NCBI GenBank assembly: GCA_022764165.1
Contig: JALERM010000184.1
Location: 1 to 48,677, forward strand
Reading direction: 5' to 3'
Length of the DNA stretch: 48,677 bases
DNA from: Eubacterium sp.
GTDB lineage: Bacteria; Bacillota; Clostridia; Lachnospirales; Lachnospiraceae
Part shown: positions 33,214 to 41,872 of the stretch, in pieces
Numbering within the stretch: position 1 is the stretch's first letter
Layout: every line of letters starts with the position of its first letter
Program-made: the position numbers and the translations under genes
The notes under the pieces: generated by a model
What the model saw: only the letters and a program-made list of their open reading frames with translations
Database searches by the model: none
Told to the model about the DNA's origin: nothing

Positions 33214-34239
33214 TCATTGCTCCGAAATATTAGCATCTTCCATCAAAACTGTTTCCTGCAGTCCTGCATCCTGATAGGAAATTCTCACCACTGCCTGGGG
33301 CCAGTTCAACTGAATCCTTGCAGTCTTATCTTTTTCCTGACCGGCTTTTCGTATCAGTTCCAAAAGTTCACCCATCACCTCACGGGTAAGAAAACCGCCC
33401 CGCCATTGAAACGTCAATGTCTTTCCTTTTTTCGCCGCCTGTAAGGATCGTTTGTACACATCTTCCACTTTAGTAAAAGACAATTTTTTCTCTTTATAAA
33501 AGAAATGATCACCATCTGTGCACTTTGGTGCCGGAGCAATCAACGGTTCATGATCCCGGAAAATCTGCTTGTCGGAAAGGTTAAAGTAATCGTACCTGAT
33601 CTCCGACTGTCCGTCACCATTACTCAGTGTATTATCAAATGTAGCATCCAAATGATAATATGTTCCGCCTATTTTCACAATATTCCAAGTATGCCGATAC
33701 TTAATTCCTTTCTCCGGGTTGTTTCCACAAAGTGCGATAACACACCACACTCCAAGAGCATCCATCAAAACCTTCACCGCTTTGGCAATGCCTTCGCAGA
33801 CTCCCACACCCTGTCCCAACGGACCAATAATTTCATGCGAATATGGTTTTTTCAGTTTATCATAATAAACATTCTCACAAATGAAATCATGGACATATTT
33901 TTCCTTCTCCCACTCTGACAGTTTCATCGCAGGTTGGACAAGCTTCTTCACTCTGGCTGTCATTGCCTTTTGATGTTCAATAATCTTATTCTTTTTGAAC
34001 AAATACTCCGGTACAAAAATCAGATTTGGTGAATCGTTGTAATATTTATACCGAAATCCAGTTGCCCAGAAAATCTCCGGATGGTCCAACCGCATACGAA
34101 AGAGAATATTATACAGTTCTTCACTTTCACATCTGGGAATTACAAACTCCTCTTCCAGACTCTGAACCCCTTTTAAGATTGCATAATACACAGCCTGCTG
34201 CTGTTTATTCAATTGATGATAGTAGTAAGTTTCTCCCAT
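33214..34239 (-). CDS. Transglutaminase-like cysteine peptidase-fold protein
   Basis: The 341-residue protein carries the transglutaminase/protease core with a full Cys-His-Asp triad: GQGVGVCEGIAKAVKVLMDA (Cys near 150), KYRHTWNIVKIGG (His) and YYHLDATFDNT (Asp). Regions N- and C-terminal to the core are not recognised. It has no signal peptide or membrane helix, which is unusual because many relatives are exported. It is preceded by the methyltransferase gene with a 12-base gap. The substrate is unknown. Confidence 0.85.
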   Translation of the reverse strand: MGETYYYHQLNKQQQAVYYAILKGVQSLEEEFVIPRCESEELYNILFRMRLDHPEIFWATGFRYKYYNDSPNLIFVPEYLFKKNKIIEHQKAMTARVKKLVQPAMKLSEWEKEKYVHDFICENVYYDKLKKPYSHEIIGPLGQGVGVCEGIAKAVKVLMDALGVWCVIALCGNNPEKGIKYRHTWNIVKIGGTYYHLDATFDNTLSNGDGQSEIRYDYFNLSDKQIFRDHEPLIAPAPKCTDGDHFFYKEKKLSFTKVEDVYKRSLQAAKKGKTLTFQWRGGFLTREVMGELLELIRKAGQEKDKTARIQLNWPQAVVRISYQDAGLQETVLMEDANISEQ

Positions 34240-34251
34240 ATTATTCCATTT

Positions 34252-34896
34252 CTATTTTACAATTTTTCTCTTTTCATTCTCCCGCACCTGCAGTTCGCCC
34301 ATTTCAAATACGACAATTTTTTCCCGTGAATCGTTTCCCGGAAATAAATCCTGGCAATCAATCTCATCAGCAAATATCAACTCATCAACCGTCATCAGAT
34401 AAGTAATATACTCATCAGAGGGATAATAAAAAAACAACTGTATGAATCTCATATTTTCATAGTAAGAATCCACAATCCTGGAAATCACTTTCTGTAGAAT
34501 TTCTACTGAAAAGGGATTGAAAAAATAAATCCGATCCACAATTTCCGATACCATAAAATTCTCTGCATTGGTAAGTTCAATGGTCACTCTACCAGAAGAT
34601 ATTGCCGTCTCTTTATTCTCTATTGCCTTTTCATAAATCCGTTCATCATATTCAATTCCGATAGACTGGCATCTAGTCTGATAAGACAGGAAAAAATCTA
34701 TACGCCCCTTCCCGCACCCGTAATCCAAAAGCGTATTGTCTTTTCGGATAAGTCCGGTATTTGCCAGCCGTTCCAATACGGAATAGGGCGTTGGCTCATA
34801 GGGATACCTGTACTGATCCGCATTGGAATCATCCCTGCCCATTGTGCGGATCTGTAAAAACCTCTCCCATCTGGTTTCATTTTTGTTCTCTTTCAT
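34252..34896 (-). CDS. SAM-dependent methyltransferase, class I fold
   Basis: The 214-residue protein has motif I in LLDYGCGKGRIDFFLS, motif II acidic residues in IGIEYDERIYEKA, and a motif IV-like IVDRIYFFNPFS (N-P-F in place of the D/N-P-P-Y of nucleic-acid enzymes). The substrate is unknown. The start at 34896 overlaps the end of the histidine phosphatase gene by 20 bases, indicating coupling. A longer frame from 34920 is less likely. Confidence 0.85.
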   Translation of the reverse strand: MKENKNETRWERFLQIRTMGRDDSNADQYRYPYEPTPYSVLERLANTGLIRKDNTLLDYGCGKGRIDFFLSYQTRCQSIGIEYDERIYEKAIENKETAISSGRVTIELTNAENFMVSEIVDRIYFFNPFSVEILQKVISRIVDSYYENMRFIQLFFYYPSDEYITYLMTVDELIFADEIDCQDLFPGNDSREKIVVFEMGELQVRENEKRKIVK

Positions 34897-35434
34897 AAAA
34901 ATCATACCTGAGCACTGCACAATTCTTTACACCCCATGCAGCATATTCTTCATTTGTCATATCAGCAAAATAAGACTGTACCACTCTGGCGATTCCATTA
35001 TGTGCCACCAGAATATATGTCTTCTCATCAGATTCTGCCTTGATATCATCCAGCAGATTATAAATTCTCTGTGCAAGACGAAGCATAGATTCGCCACCCT
35101 CATAACTACAGGCAAAATCCTCCTTCGCCTTTTTAAAATCCACACCATCCCTTGGTGTGGATTCCCATTTGCCAAAATTCTGCTCTTTGAGTCTTGGCTC
35201 CATTCTGGCCGGAATTCCTGTCATCTCAGAGATATGTTTTGCCGTATCTGCTGCTCTCACTAATGGAGAATATAGAATCTCATCTGCTGTAATTCCTTCT
35301 TCCAGAATCTTTTTTCCCGTATCTATGGCCTGCTGATGACCAAACTCTGTCAGTTCTATATCTGTCGCACCACAGATCTTATTTTCCACATTCCACACGG
35401 TCTGGCCGTGTCTCACAAAATAAAAATGTCCCAT
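34877..35434 (-). CDS. Histidine phosphatase (phosphoglycerate mutase-like) family protein
   Basis: The 185-residue protein has the catalytic RHGQTVWN motif at residues 8-15, the second His in LVAHNGIARVV, and Arg/Glu in LVRAADTAKHI and EQNFGKWE. This two-His-phosphatase fold covers cobalamin-pathway (CobC), fructose-bisphosphate and general phosphatases. The exact substrate cannot be assigned. It marks the end of the ordinary region, and the AT-rich defence cassette begins 62 bases to the right. Confidence 0.9.
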   Translation of the reverse strand: MGHFYFVRHGQTVWNVENKICGATDIELTEFGHQQAIDTGKKILEEGITADEILYSPLVRAADTAKHISEMTGIPARMEPRLKEQNFGKWESTPRDGVDFKKAKEDFACSYEGGESMLRLAQRIYNLLDDIKAESDEKTYILVAHNGIARVVQSYFADMTNEEYAAWGVKNCAVLRYDFYEREQK

Positions 35435-35496
35435 AATGTCCTCTAAATTTTTATACTCCGATTATTGTGTTTCACTGTATAGATAAATTTATTAGT

Positions 35497-38400
35497 TTAC
35501 TTTTCAAGCCAATTAACACCATTTCCATTGGGCAATCTTAAAAAACATGAACTGTAATATTCATCATTTAACTTTCTTTTCATAATTTGGAACACTTTCT
35601 CATCATGTGTTGACATTACAATTTGGCATTTAGAGTTATCTATTAAACTTCTCATCAAATCGGCAAACCCCAATACATTCATATCATCAAAATGTCCTAT
35701 TGGATCATCGATAAAAATGGTTTGTAAAGGTAAGTCTTTTTGTCCATCTAATGCCCTACTAAAAAAAGAGCTAAATGCCACAGTATTTAACTGAGCAGAA
35801 CTGAAATATATCTCAGGTCTGTAATCTGAGATAATACCATCTTCTTGTTCATCTTCTGATAAAGTAATATACAGTTCTCCCTTCTGAGAATCATTAAAAG
35901 AAAGATGGTATTCCAGTCTCTTCATTACATCATGTGGATCAATTTTTTGATAAATATCATTCATAGTAGATTTACTGAAATAGGCACTTAATTCTTTTTC
36001 CAGGTTCAATTTAGTATCATCCAAAACTTTTTGCTTCATCTCTCTTTGGATTGTCAGTTCTTCTCCTCTCTTTATTTTTTCACTTATTGTCTTTTTGTTT
36101 TTCTTATATCCGCTGAAGTAACTCCGGGAACTATTCTCTTCTAAAATCTGTTTAAATGTCTCCAAAAGGGTTTCGATCTTGGTCTGTTCTCCCACATATT
36201 TATTAATTGTTCCTACCAATTCTATTTCAGAATAGTTCTGATACGGTGTAAATTCTTGAGAAAAAGATACTTCCTTTTCTCTTACTTGTTTTTTTTCAAT
36301 TAAAGCTTCTTCCAACTGATTAATTCTTAAGTTTTTTACTCTTGAATACTCATTTATTTGTTTTTTCAAACACTCAATATTAAATAATGCCTCTTCTTTC
36401 CGTTTTATTACATCTGAATGCCTATCATTAAATTCCCCATTTAAATCTATAAGAAAGCTTACTAACGGATACCTTACTACGTCATTAATAACATTAAGCT
36501 GATACTCCTTACAATCTTTTATCTTTTTTGAGAGATTAAGCTTGGTTTCTTCATATGCAGCCATCTGTTTTTTCTTTTCAGTTATTATTTCTTGATTAGC
36601 AATCGATTCCTGTTGAAGCAAAGTATAGTATTCTGATAAATCATATTCCGTAGAAATAAACTCGATTTCATTTTCAGTTAACCAGTCTACAAGAGTTCTT
36701 TCCATCTTTTTCTGCAATTCATAATTTTGCCGATATTCTGTAAGTTTCTCTTGAATCTTGCGTCTCTTATCGATTGTTGATTCCAATACTCGATTCTGCT
36801 CGTCAATCACACTTTCAACACTTTTTTTCAATTTGTCACGAATACTGCTATAACGTTCAATAATAATAGATTGCGTTTTTATTAATTGATCAACAGAATC
36901 TGTTCCTTTCCCTTCATGATTGATTTTTGAAATCCTGTCCCATAAAAAATCACCAGATTCAAATTCATGATGACATAATGGGCAGACGCAATTTTCCTTG
37001 TGAAGTTCTTGATATCTTAATCCGCATTCTTTTATAGACAAGAGCAATTGAGCTAGTTTTGTGGCATTATCTCTAGCCACAATGATTTGACTCTCTGTCT
37101 GCAAATAATTAATTCTCAAACCATCAATTTCTTTTACTAATTCTGGATTGAGAACGAAATCCCAGTCAACAATAGTTGGCGCATCCCATTCAGAAATTGT
37201 AGCCGGAAGTAGTTTTCTTTGCAATTTATCAATTGTCTTCTTCAATTTCAAAATTTCATCATCAATCACATTTACACAGTCTTTACTTACTGTTATCTCT
37301 TTTTGGATAATTTGTATCGATAAACTAATCTTTTCAAGTTCTATTACATGCTTCGTAATATCATCTTGCTTCGCAAACAAGATACCAATTCTTTGATTCC
37401 TATGCTCTTTCGAAATGATTTCACTACGAAGTTTATCCGCTTCAAAATCAAGTATAGATAATTGTTTCTCTGCTGTTTCAATTATTTCTCCTGTGCTCTT
37501 AAATTGTGCTGAGCAAACAAGTAGTTCTTCCTTTCCAATTATCAGAACCGACTCGTATGGTTCTAATTCAATCATGATTTTGCTATATACTTCATTAATA
37601 TTTGAGAGTAATTGTTCCAGTTCTGTAAGTTTTTTTCGATCTTTAATATCTATGGTTATCTGTTCAATTTGATTATCTAACTCTGCAACCTTTAACAAAC
37701 GTTCTTTACATTTATCAAGACCAATACTTTTGAAGTTATTTAACTGTAGTAATTCTCGTTTTACTGTTTCCAGTTGTTTCTCATAATGGCGTTCTGCTTT
37801 ACGAACACTATTAAGCAATTCATCATAATCCAATTCCGTTGCCAAACTTGATAGTTCCAGAATTGGAATTTCAGAAATAGTATTTACAGATAAAACTAGC
37901 TTTTGCACAGTTTCAAACCCATGACGTTGTTCTTTTAGAGTCTCTTGTGTTTTTTGTAACACGGCAAGTTCCTGAGCTATTTTATCAATGGAACTATCCA
38001 ATGCTTTCATTTCTTTATATAATTTTTCAAACTTCTCACGTTCAGATGTTAATTCCGGTGCACTCTCAAACCATTCTTTATATTTTTCCTCTGGTTTCTT
38101 CGCAGATATAAAGCTATCAATTTTTGCATGCGGTAAAACGATGCAGTCCCATTTGGTTCTATCCGTAGCTGTTCCTGTTATTTCTTTTCCCTTTTTTGCA
38201 GGAACAATATTCGTGTCAGTACCATTTTCTTTTACTGATCCCACGCTTCTTAATATTTCTGTATCATCATCTAACAGAATTCGAGAATATGCAATTTGAT
38301 CAAATCTGTCCTTATTATGATAAATTGGCCCTTTAAATTTTGAAGTTTTTTCAATTTCTTTCAAATAAGATACTTCACCCTTTAAGGCATATTCAACACC

Positions 38401-38955
38401 ATCAAATAAGCTAGTCTTTCCTACCCCATTAGGTGCATAAACAAGAGTAAACATAGCCGGGGAATTATTCCGATCAAGTAAACTAAATTCAATGCATCCT
38501 TTGTAACCTCTGAAATTCTTTAACTGTATCTTCTGAATATACCTATTTTCACTACTGGAATCCGTTCTACTAGGTAAGTTCAGACAAAAAATCTTTTTTT
38601 CTATATACTCACACGCCATTTGCAAATTAAAACATGCATTATCAAAAACATATTTTTTTGCACAAAATGGATTCTGTTCGATTTCTCTCTTAATTTCTAT
38701 AGAAACCTTAGCCTCTACAAAATGGCAAACATAAAAATTACTTCTCTCAATCATCAGTTCTATTTGACTTTGAATATTCAATGCAACATACGAGTCTACC
38801 TCTTCCCAAAACTTCAATAATTGTTCTTGATTCTCCCAAAATACAATAAACAGATGCACTTTATATCCTCGCATTTGTCGTGTATAATAATGGATTGGAA
38901 GACTATTCTCATCCGCATAATCTTCCAAGTTTAATTCGTTACTCCAAGCATTCAT
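35497..38955 (-). CDS. Rad50/RloC-like ATPase with zinc hook and an extra N-terminal domain
   Basis: The 1152-residue protein has an N-terminal domain of about 135 residues (RGYKVHLFIVFWENQEQL ... KKYVFDNACFNLQMACEYIE) and then an SMC-type head. The head starts IQKIQLKNFRGYKGCIEFSL, with Walker A in APNGVGKTSLFDG near residue 174. Long heptad-rich coiled coils follow, with a CPLCHHEF zinc-hook motif around residue 655. The C-terminal head has SSAQLNTVAFSSFFS (signature-like), TIFIDDPIGHFDDMN (Walker B and D-loop, about 1080) and MSTHDEKVF (H-loop). The N-terminal domain resembles the middle-component module of ABC-three-component systems, here fused to the ATPase. The ATG at 38955 has GGGAGG 7 bases upstream and starts 2 bases after the protease stop. 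It probably senses DNA or ends and drives the protease and MBL partners. Confidence 0.82.
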   Translation of the reverse strand: MNAWSNELNLEDYADENSLPIHYYTRQMRGYKVHLFIVFWENQEQLLKFWEEVDSYVALNIQSQIELMIERSNFYVCHFVEAKVSIEIKREIEQNPFCAKKYVFDNACFNLQMACEYIEKKIFCLNLPSRTDSSSENRYIQKIQLKNFRGYKGCIEFSLLDRNNSPAMFTLVYAPNGVGKTSLFDGVEYALKGEVSYLKEIEKTSKFKGPIYHNKDRFDQIAYSRILLDDDTEILRSVGSVKENGTDTNIVPAKKGKEITGTATDRTKWDCIVLPHAKIDSFISAKKPEEKYKEWFESAPELTSEREKFEKLYKEMKALDSSIDKIAQELAVLQKTQETLKEQRHGFETVQKLVLSVNTISEIPILELSSLATELDYDELLNSVRKAERHYEKQLETVKRELLQLNNFKSIGLDKCKERLLKVAELDNQIEQITIDIKDRKKLTELEQLLSNINEVYSKIMIELEPYESVLIIGKEELLVCSAQFKSTGEIIETAEKQLSILDFEADKLRSEIISKEHRNQRIGILFAKQDDITKHVIELEKISLSIQIIQKEITVSKDCVNVIDDEILKLKKTIDKLQRKLLPATISEWDAPTIVDWDFVLNPELVKEIDGLRINYLQTESQIIVARDNATKLAQLLLSIKECGLRYQELHKENCVCPLCHHEFESGDFLWDRISKINHEGKGTDSVDQLIKTQSIIIERYSSIRDKLKKSVESVIDEQNRVLESTIDKRRKIQEKLTEYRQNYELQKKMERTLVDWLTENEIEFISTEYDLSEYYTLLQQESIANQEIITEKKKQMAAYEETKLNLSKKIKDCKEYQLNVINDVVRYPLVSFLIDLNGEFNDRHSDVIKRKEEALFNIECLKKQINEYSRVKNLRINQLEEALIEKKQVREKEVSFSQEFTPYQNYSEIELVGTINKYVGEQTKIETLLETFKQILEENSSRSYFSGYKKNKKTISEKIKRGEELTIQREMKQKVLDDTKLNLEKELSAYFSKSTMNDIYQKIDPHDVMKRLEYHLSFNDSQKGELYITLSEDEQEDGIISDYRPEIYFSSAQLNTVAFSSFFSRALDGQKDLPLQTIFIDDPIGHFDDMNVLGFADLMRSLIDNSKCQIVMSTHDEKVFQIMKRKLNDEYYSSCFLRLPNGNGVNWLEK

Positions 38956-38957
38956 TA

Positions 38958-40406
38958 TTAAACCTCCCACGCTTTACTAACCAATTCAGAAAATTTTTCG
39001 CTCATTGTATTCTTTTTGCCTTCGCCTTCGAATATTACTGAGTTAAATAGTTCACCCATACCGATTATCGCCAGATTACTCTCTTCAATATCGCCATCAA
39101 CTATATTAAAAAAGTCACTCTTTTTACTCAATTGTTCTCTTTGTCTTGGAGTACTAACAATATTCCGAACAATCCTACGACTCTCCTTCCTTTTTAATAC
39201 TCTTGAATAGTATTGCGATCCTTCATCGTTCCATAAGAAGATAATTCCTGTTTCATTGTTAAGCGATTTTTTTAATGATGATTTATCCAGTAAAAGCTGA
39301 ATACATTTGTTAATTTTTTCCTCTGTACATAAAAACTCCACTCGTATTTTATTTTGCTTCTTTTCTTCACAAATTTCAAAGTTAGATAACCGCTCAGCCT
39401 CTATTCCTAAAACCTCGCAAAAACATATTGCTTTTGTGAGCTGTCCTTTCCAATAATTTTTACACCTTTTTCGATCGCCTTGGCACAATAATCCATTAGA
39501 TTCTGCCAAATCCTTAGTTACACACATAGACGGAACTAGATTTTTGTCCTCAATTAATCTGTCCACAGCATCAATCAAAAACTCTCTTATATCAGTGGAA
39601 AATTCATCCACTTGTCCAATTGTTATTTCTTTATAGGATGCAAATGTCTTGGGAATAGATGGTGCCATTTCAAAAGCTTTAACCATATCTCTGAAAGCAT
39701 TTCCAGATGCAACCCATACTCTACTTCCAGCAGTCTTATGACCTGCAGAACACGAAAGACAACCCGTAAAAAATACCCATCCATTATCGCATTCGAAAAG
39801 ACCTGAACCTGAAAAGCCTGGCATTTCATCATCTCTTGATACATTCCTCTCCCTCGTTGGGGCATCATAAGTTAGCATATATCTATCACTTGTTACATTC
39901 CCTACAATCCCCCTTATGTCAGCGCAAGTTTCTTCTATTGATGACGGCAATAAAGAATTTAACGTCATGGCTTCTGGATATCCCCAACCATAAACTTTTT
40001 TATTAATCTCTCCGTTTTTAAAGTCAAAAACAGGTAAAGTTTCCATCCAATTTTCCCATGGTATAGAAATAAAAGCTATATCATGTGCATAGGTTTTACT
40101 ATCATAAAAACTTGAATAAAATACTTTATAAGGATCTACCGGTTCACCCTCAACAATTCTAGTGAACTCGCATGAAACAGAATGGTTTGTATGCTCTTTA
40201 TCATAAAAATCTAAAAATATACATATTCTATTTTTTTCATCAAAAGATTTGGCTAAAACATGTGCTGATGTTAGAACAAGAGCAACTTCATTCCAATTTC
40301 TTATATAGAGCACGCCTGATCCTGATAAGTTTTCTCGTCTACCAATTGCAATTCTTGCTACCAATGCTTTATAATCTGCATCTGTCATCCCATTCCCCAT
40401 ATACAT
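38958..40406 (-). CDS. Trypsin-like serine protease with a C-terminal partner-binding domain
   Basis: The 482-residue protein has a chymotrypsin-fold protease domain (about 15-245) with the full triad visible: His49 in LTSAHVLA, Asp109 in AHDIAFIS and Ser199 in PGFSGSGLF. There is no signal peptide, so it acts inside the cell. Residues of about 255-482 form an uncharacterised domain (IREFLIDAVDRLIEDKNLVP ... WKGQLTKAICFCEVLGIEAE) that could dock to the ATPase. Its start overlaps the MBL gene by 38 bases and its end is 2 bases from the ATPase start, so the three are coupled. The target protein is unknown. Cleavage of a host or phage protein on infection is the working inference. Confidence 0.82.
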   Translation of the reverse strand: MYMGNGMTDADYKALVARIAIGRRENLSGSGVLYIRNWNEVALVLTSAHVLAKSFDEKNRICIFLDFYDKEHTNHSVSCEFTRIVEGEPVDPYKVFYSSFYDSKTYAHDIAFISIPWENWMETLPVFDFKNGEINKKVYGWGYPEAMTLNSLLPSSIEETCADIRGIVGNVTSDRYMLTYDAPTRERNVSRDDEMPGFSGSGLFECDNGWVFFTGCLSCSAGHKTAGSRVWVASGNAFRDMVKAFEMAPSIPKTFASYKEITIGQVDEFSTDIREFLIDAVDRLIEDKNLVPSMCVTKDLAESNGLLCQGDRKRCKNYWKGQLTKAICFCEVLGIEAERLSNFEICEEKKQNKIRVEFLCTEEKINKCIQLLLDKSSLKKSLNNETGIIFLWNDEGSQYYSRVLKRKESRRIVRNIVSTPRQREQLSKKSDFFNIVDGDIEESNLAIIGMGELFNSVIFEGEGKKNTMSEKFSELVSKAWEV

Positions 40407-41523
40407 TCAATCCTTCTTTTATCGAAACACATTGTTCTGCCAAACTATGCAATCTCAGCTTATTTGTTTCAAGATAATCATGTTTATCTTTTTCGGAGAA
40501 AAAGTTATCCTGGTAACAAATATCCCACCAATCATAATTACACACTATATGTACGTCTTCCCCATCTCGATTTTTCAAAATATGAGCAATTCCAGTTTTT
40601 CCTGGAACAGTCCTCTGACCGTGCAAAGTTTTTCCATTTGTGCTCATTAAATATGTATCTGTCTGCAATATAGTTAATAGCTTTTGTGATATATTTCTTG
40701 AACTACCATGATGTGACACTTTTATAGCATCTACTTGCAGAGGTTCTTGTATTCCATGAGCCTCTAGCCCATTACATATAACAGATGGTACTGCATCACC
40801 TAAAAAGACAACTTTTACATCTTCGTATTCAAAAATGAATGCAATTGAAGATTTGTTAGTTACATTATTATCAGCCGGTGGAAGTTTTTCACTCATAAGT
40901 TCCGCCAAATCTTTATCTAAGTCTTTTGGAAACTTTGATGAATACCCTACATTTTGTTGAAGTTTTCCATCTGCTTCTGCTGTCCATTCTGTTATAAGAG
41001 CTTTTAGTTCCTTCTCAGATGGGCTAATTACCTTCAATGTAGCATCAGCAATTGTAATAGTTCTTTCAAAATCTACATATCCATCAATTTTACTCTCAAG
41101 CCCTTTCATTTTTAGTATCCCCATCAACGATACTGCCTCAGAGACTGAGTATCCACTTCCAGAACAAAGTGAAACTGTAATTAAATCTTCTGCTGCACCT
41201 TCGCTTGGTATATCCTCCAAAAGTAACTTCTCCGCAATGCTCTTTCGGTGATTAAAATATACAGAAGACACACAACTTTGGAGTTTAATATCAGCCACTT
41301 CATTAATTCCTGAAATTAATCCTTGTATATGATCCCCATCGATATGCGATACTATAATGTCAAGTTTTTCTCCTTGATCATATATATACTCAATAATATC
41401 TGAAATATCATTTTTATTAATTGATACACCACCATCAACTAAAATATTATGTTTATTGGTTGTTCCATACCTTATTAGTAAACAATCACCTTCATAGGCA
41501 GGAAGCATGTAAATATCAACCAT
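40369..41523 (-). CDS. ComEC/Rec2-type metallo-beta-lactamase-fold hydrolase
   Basis: The 384-residue protein begins MVDIYMLPAYEGDCLLIRYG and has the metal-binding VSHIDGDHIQGL (His60, Asp62, Asp64, His65), VVFLGDA and IKVSHHGSS, close to the C-terminal hydrolase domain of ComEC. No membrane segment is present. ComEC-like MBL proteins may cleave DNA or RNA, or cyclic nucleotides. The start at 41523 has AGGAG 5 bases ahead. It is the first gene of the three-gene cassette. An insertion between the two metal motifs (about 95-215) is not recognised. Confidence 0.85.
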   Translation of the reverse strand: MVDIYMLPAYEGDCLLIRYGTTNKHNILVDGGVSINKNDISDIIEYIYDQGEKLDIIVSHIDGDHIQGLISGINEVADIKLQSCVSSVYFNHRKSIAEKLLLEDIPSEGAAEDLITVSLCSGSGYSVSEAVSLMGILKMKGLESKIDGYVDFERTITIADATLKVISPSEKELKALITEWTAEADGKLQQNVGYSSKFPKDLDKDLAELMSEKLPPADNNVTNKSSIAFIFEYEDVKVVFLGDAVPSVICNGLEAHGIQEPLQVDAIKVSHHGSSRNISQKLLTILQTDTYLMSTNGKTLHGQRTVPGKTGIAHILKNRDGEDVHIVCNYDWWDICYQDNFFSEKDKHDYLETNKLRLHSLAEQCVSIKEGLNVYGEWDDRCRL

Positions 41524-41872
41524 ATACGCTCCTAACAAAAATCAATTATTTTTTCTATTGATAGACCATAATCCACTTTTTTCTTCACGCCAATATTATG
41601 AAGCCCATAAAACATACGCCGTATACACATTGATCAGGTACCATCAATTTCTATTACCTATATTTTAACTCTAAACACATCTATAGCAATTATTTTCATT
41701 CTACATCTTTCGACATTTACCAACATAATCGAATTAGTAATCAAATCTAGAAGGGAAGAACTTTTGGGAGACAGATACTGTAAACATCACTTAACCAACA
41801 TTTCATTTAAATTTTAAAGTTTGCAATAAGATTTTCAAATACCTGCACCCACTATACTCACTACTTATAGCC
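41524..41872. other. AT-rich gap upstream of the MBL-protease-ATPase cassette
   Basis: No gene was found in this stretch. It should hold the cassette promoter, but no match with good spacing stands out. Two small dyads share a core: ATTGAT-N8-ATCAAT (41629-41648) and TCAAT-N10-ATTGA (41542-41561), the latter close to the ribosome binding site. They could be operators, but matches this short are common in AT-rich DNA. Confidence 0.35.

Noticed and set aside
35497-38955. The large ATPase as housekeeping SbcC or RecF/RecN
   Set aside because: No sbcD partner is present, the N-terminal 135 residues are foreign to those families, and it is coupled to a protease and an MBL hydrolase.
41524-41872. 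A small gene or toxin-antitoxin pair in the gap before the MBL cassette
   Set aside because: No open frame with a ribosome binding site was found on either strand.
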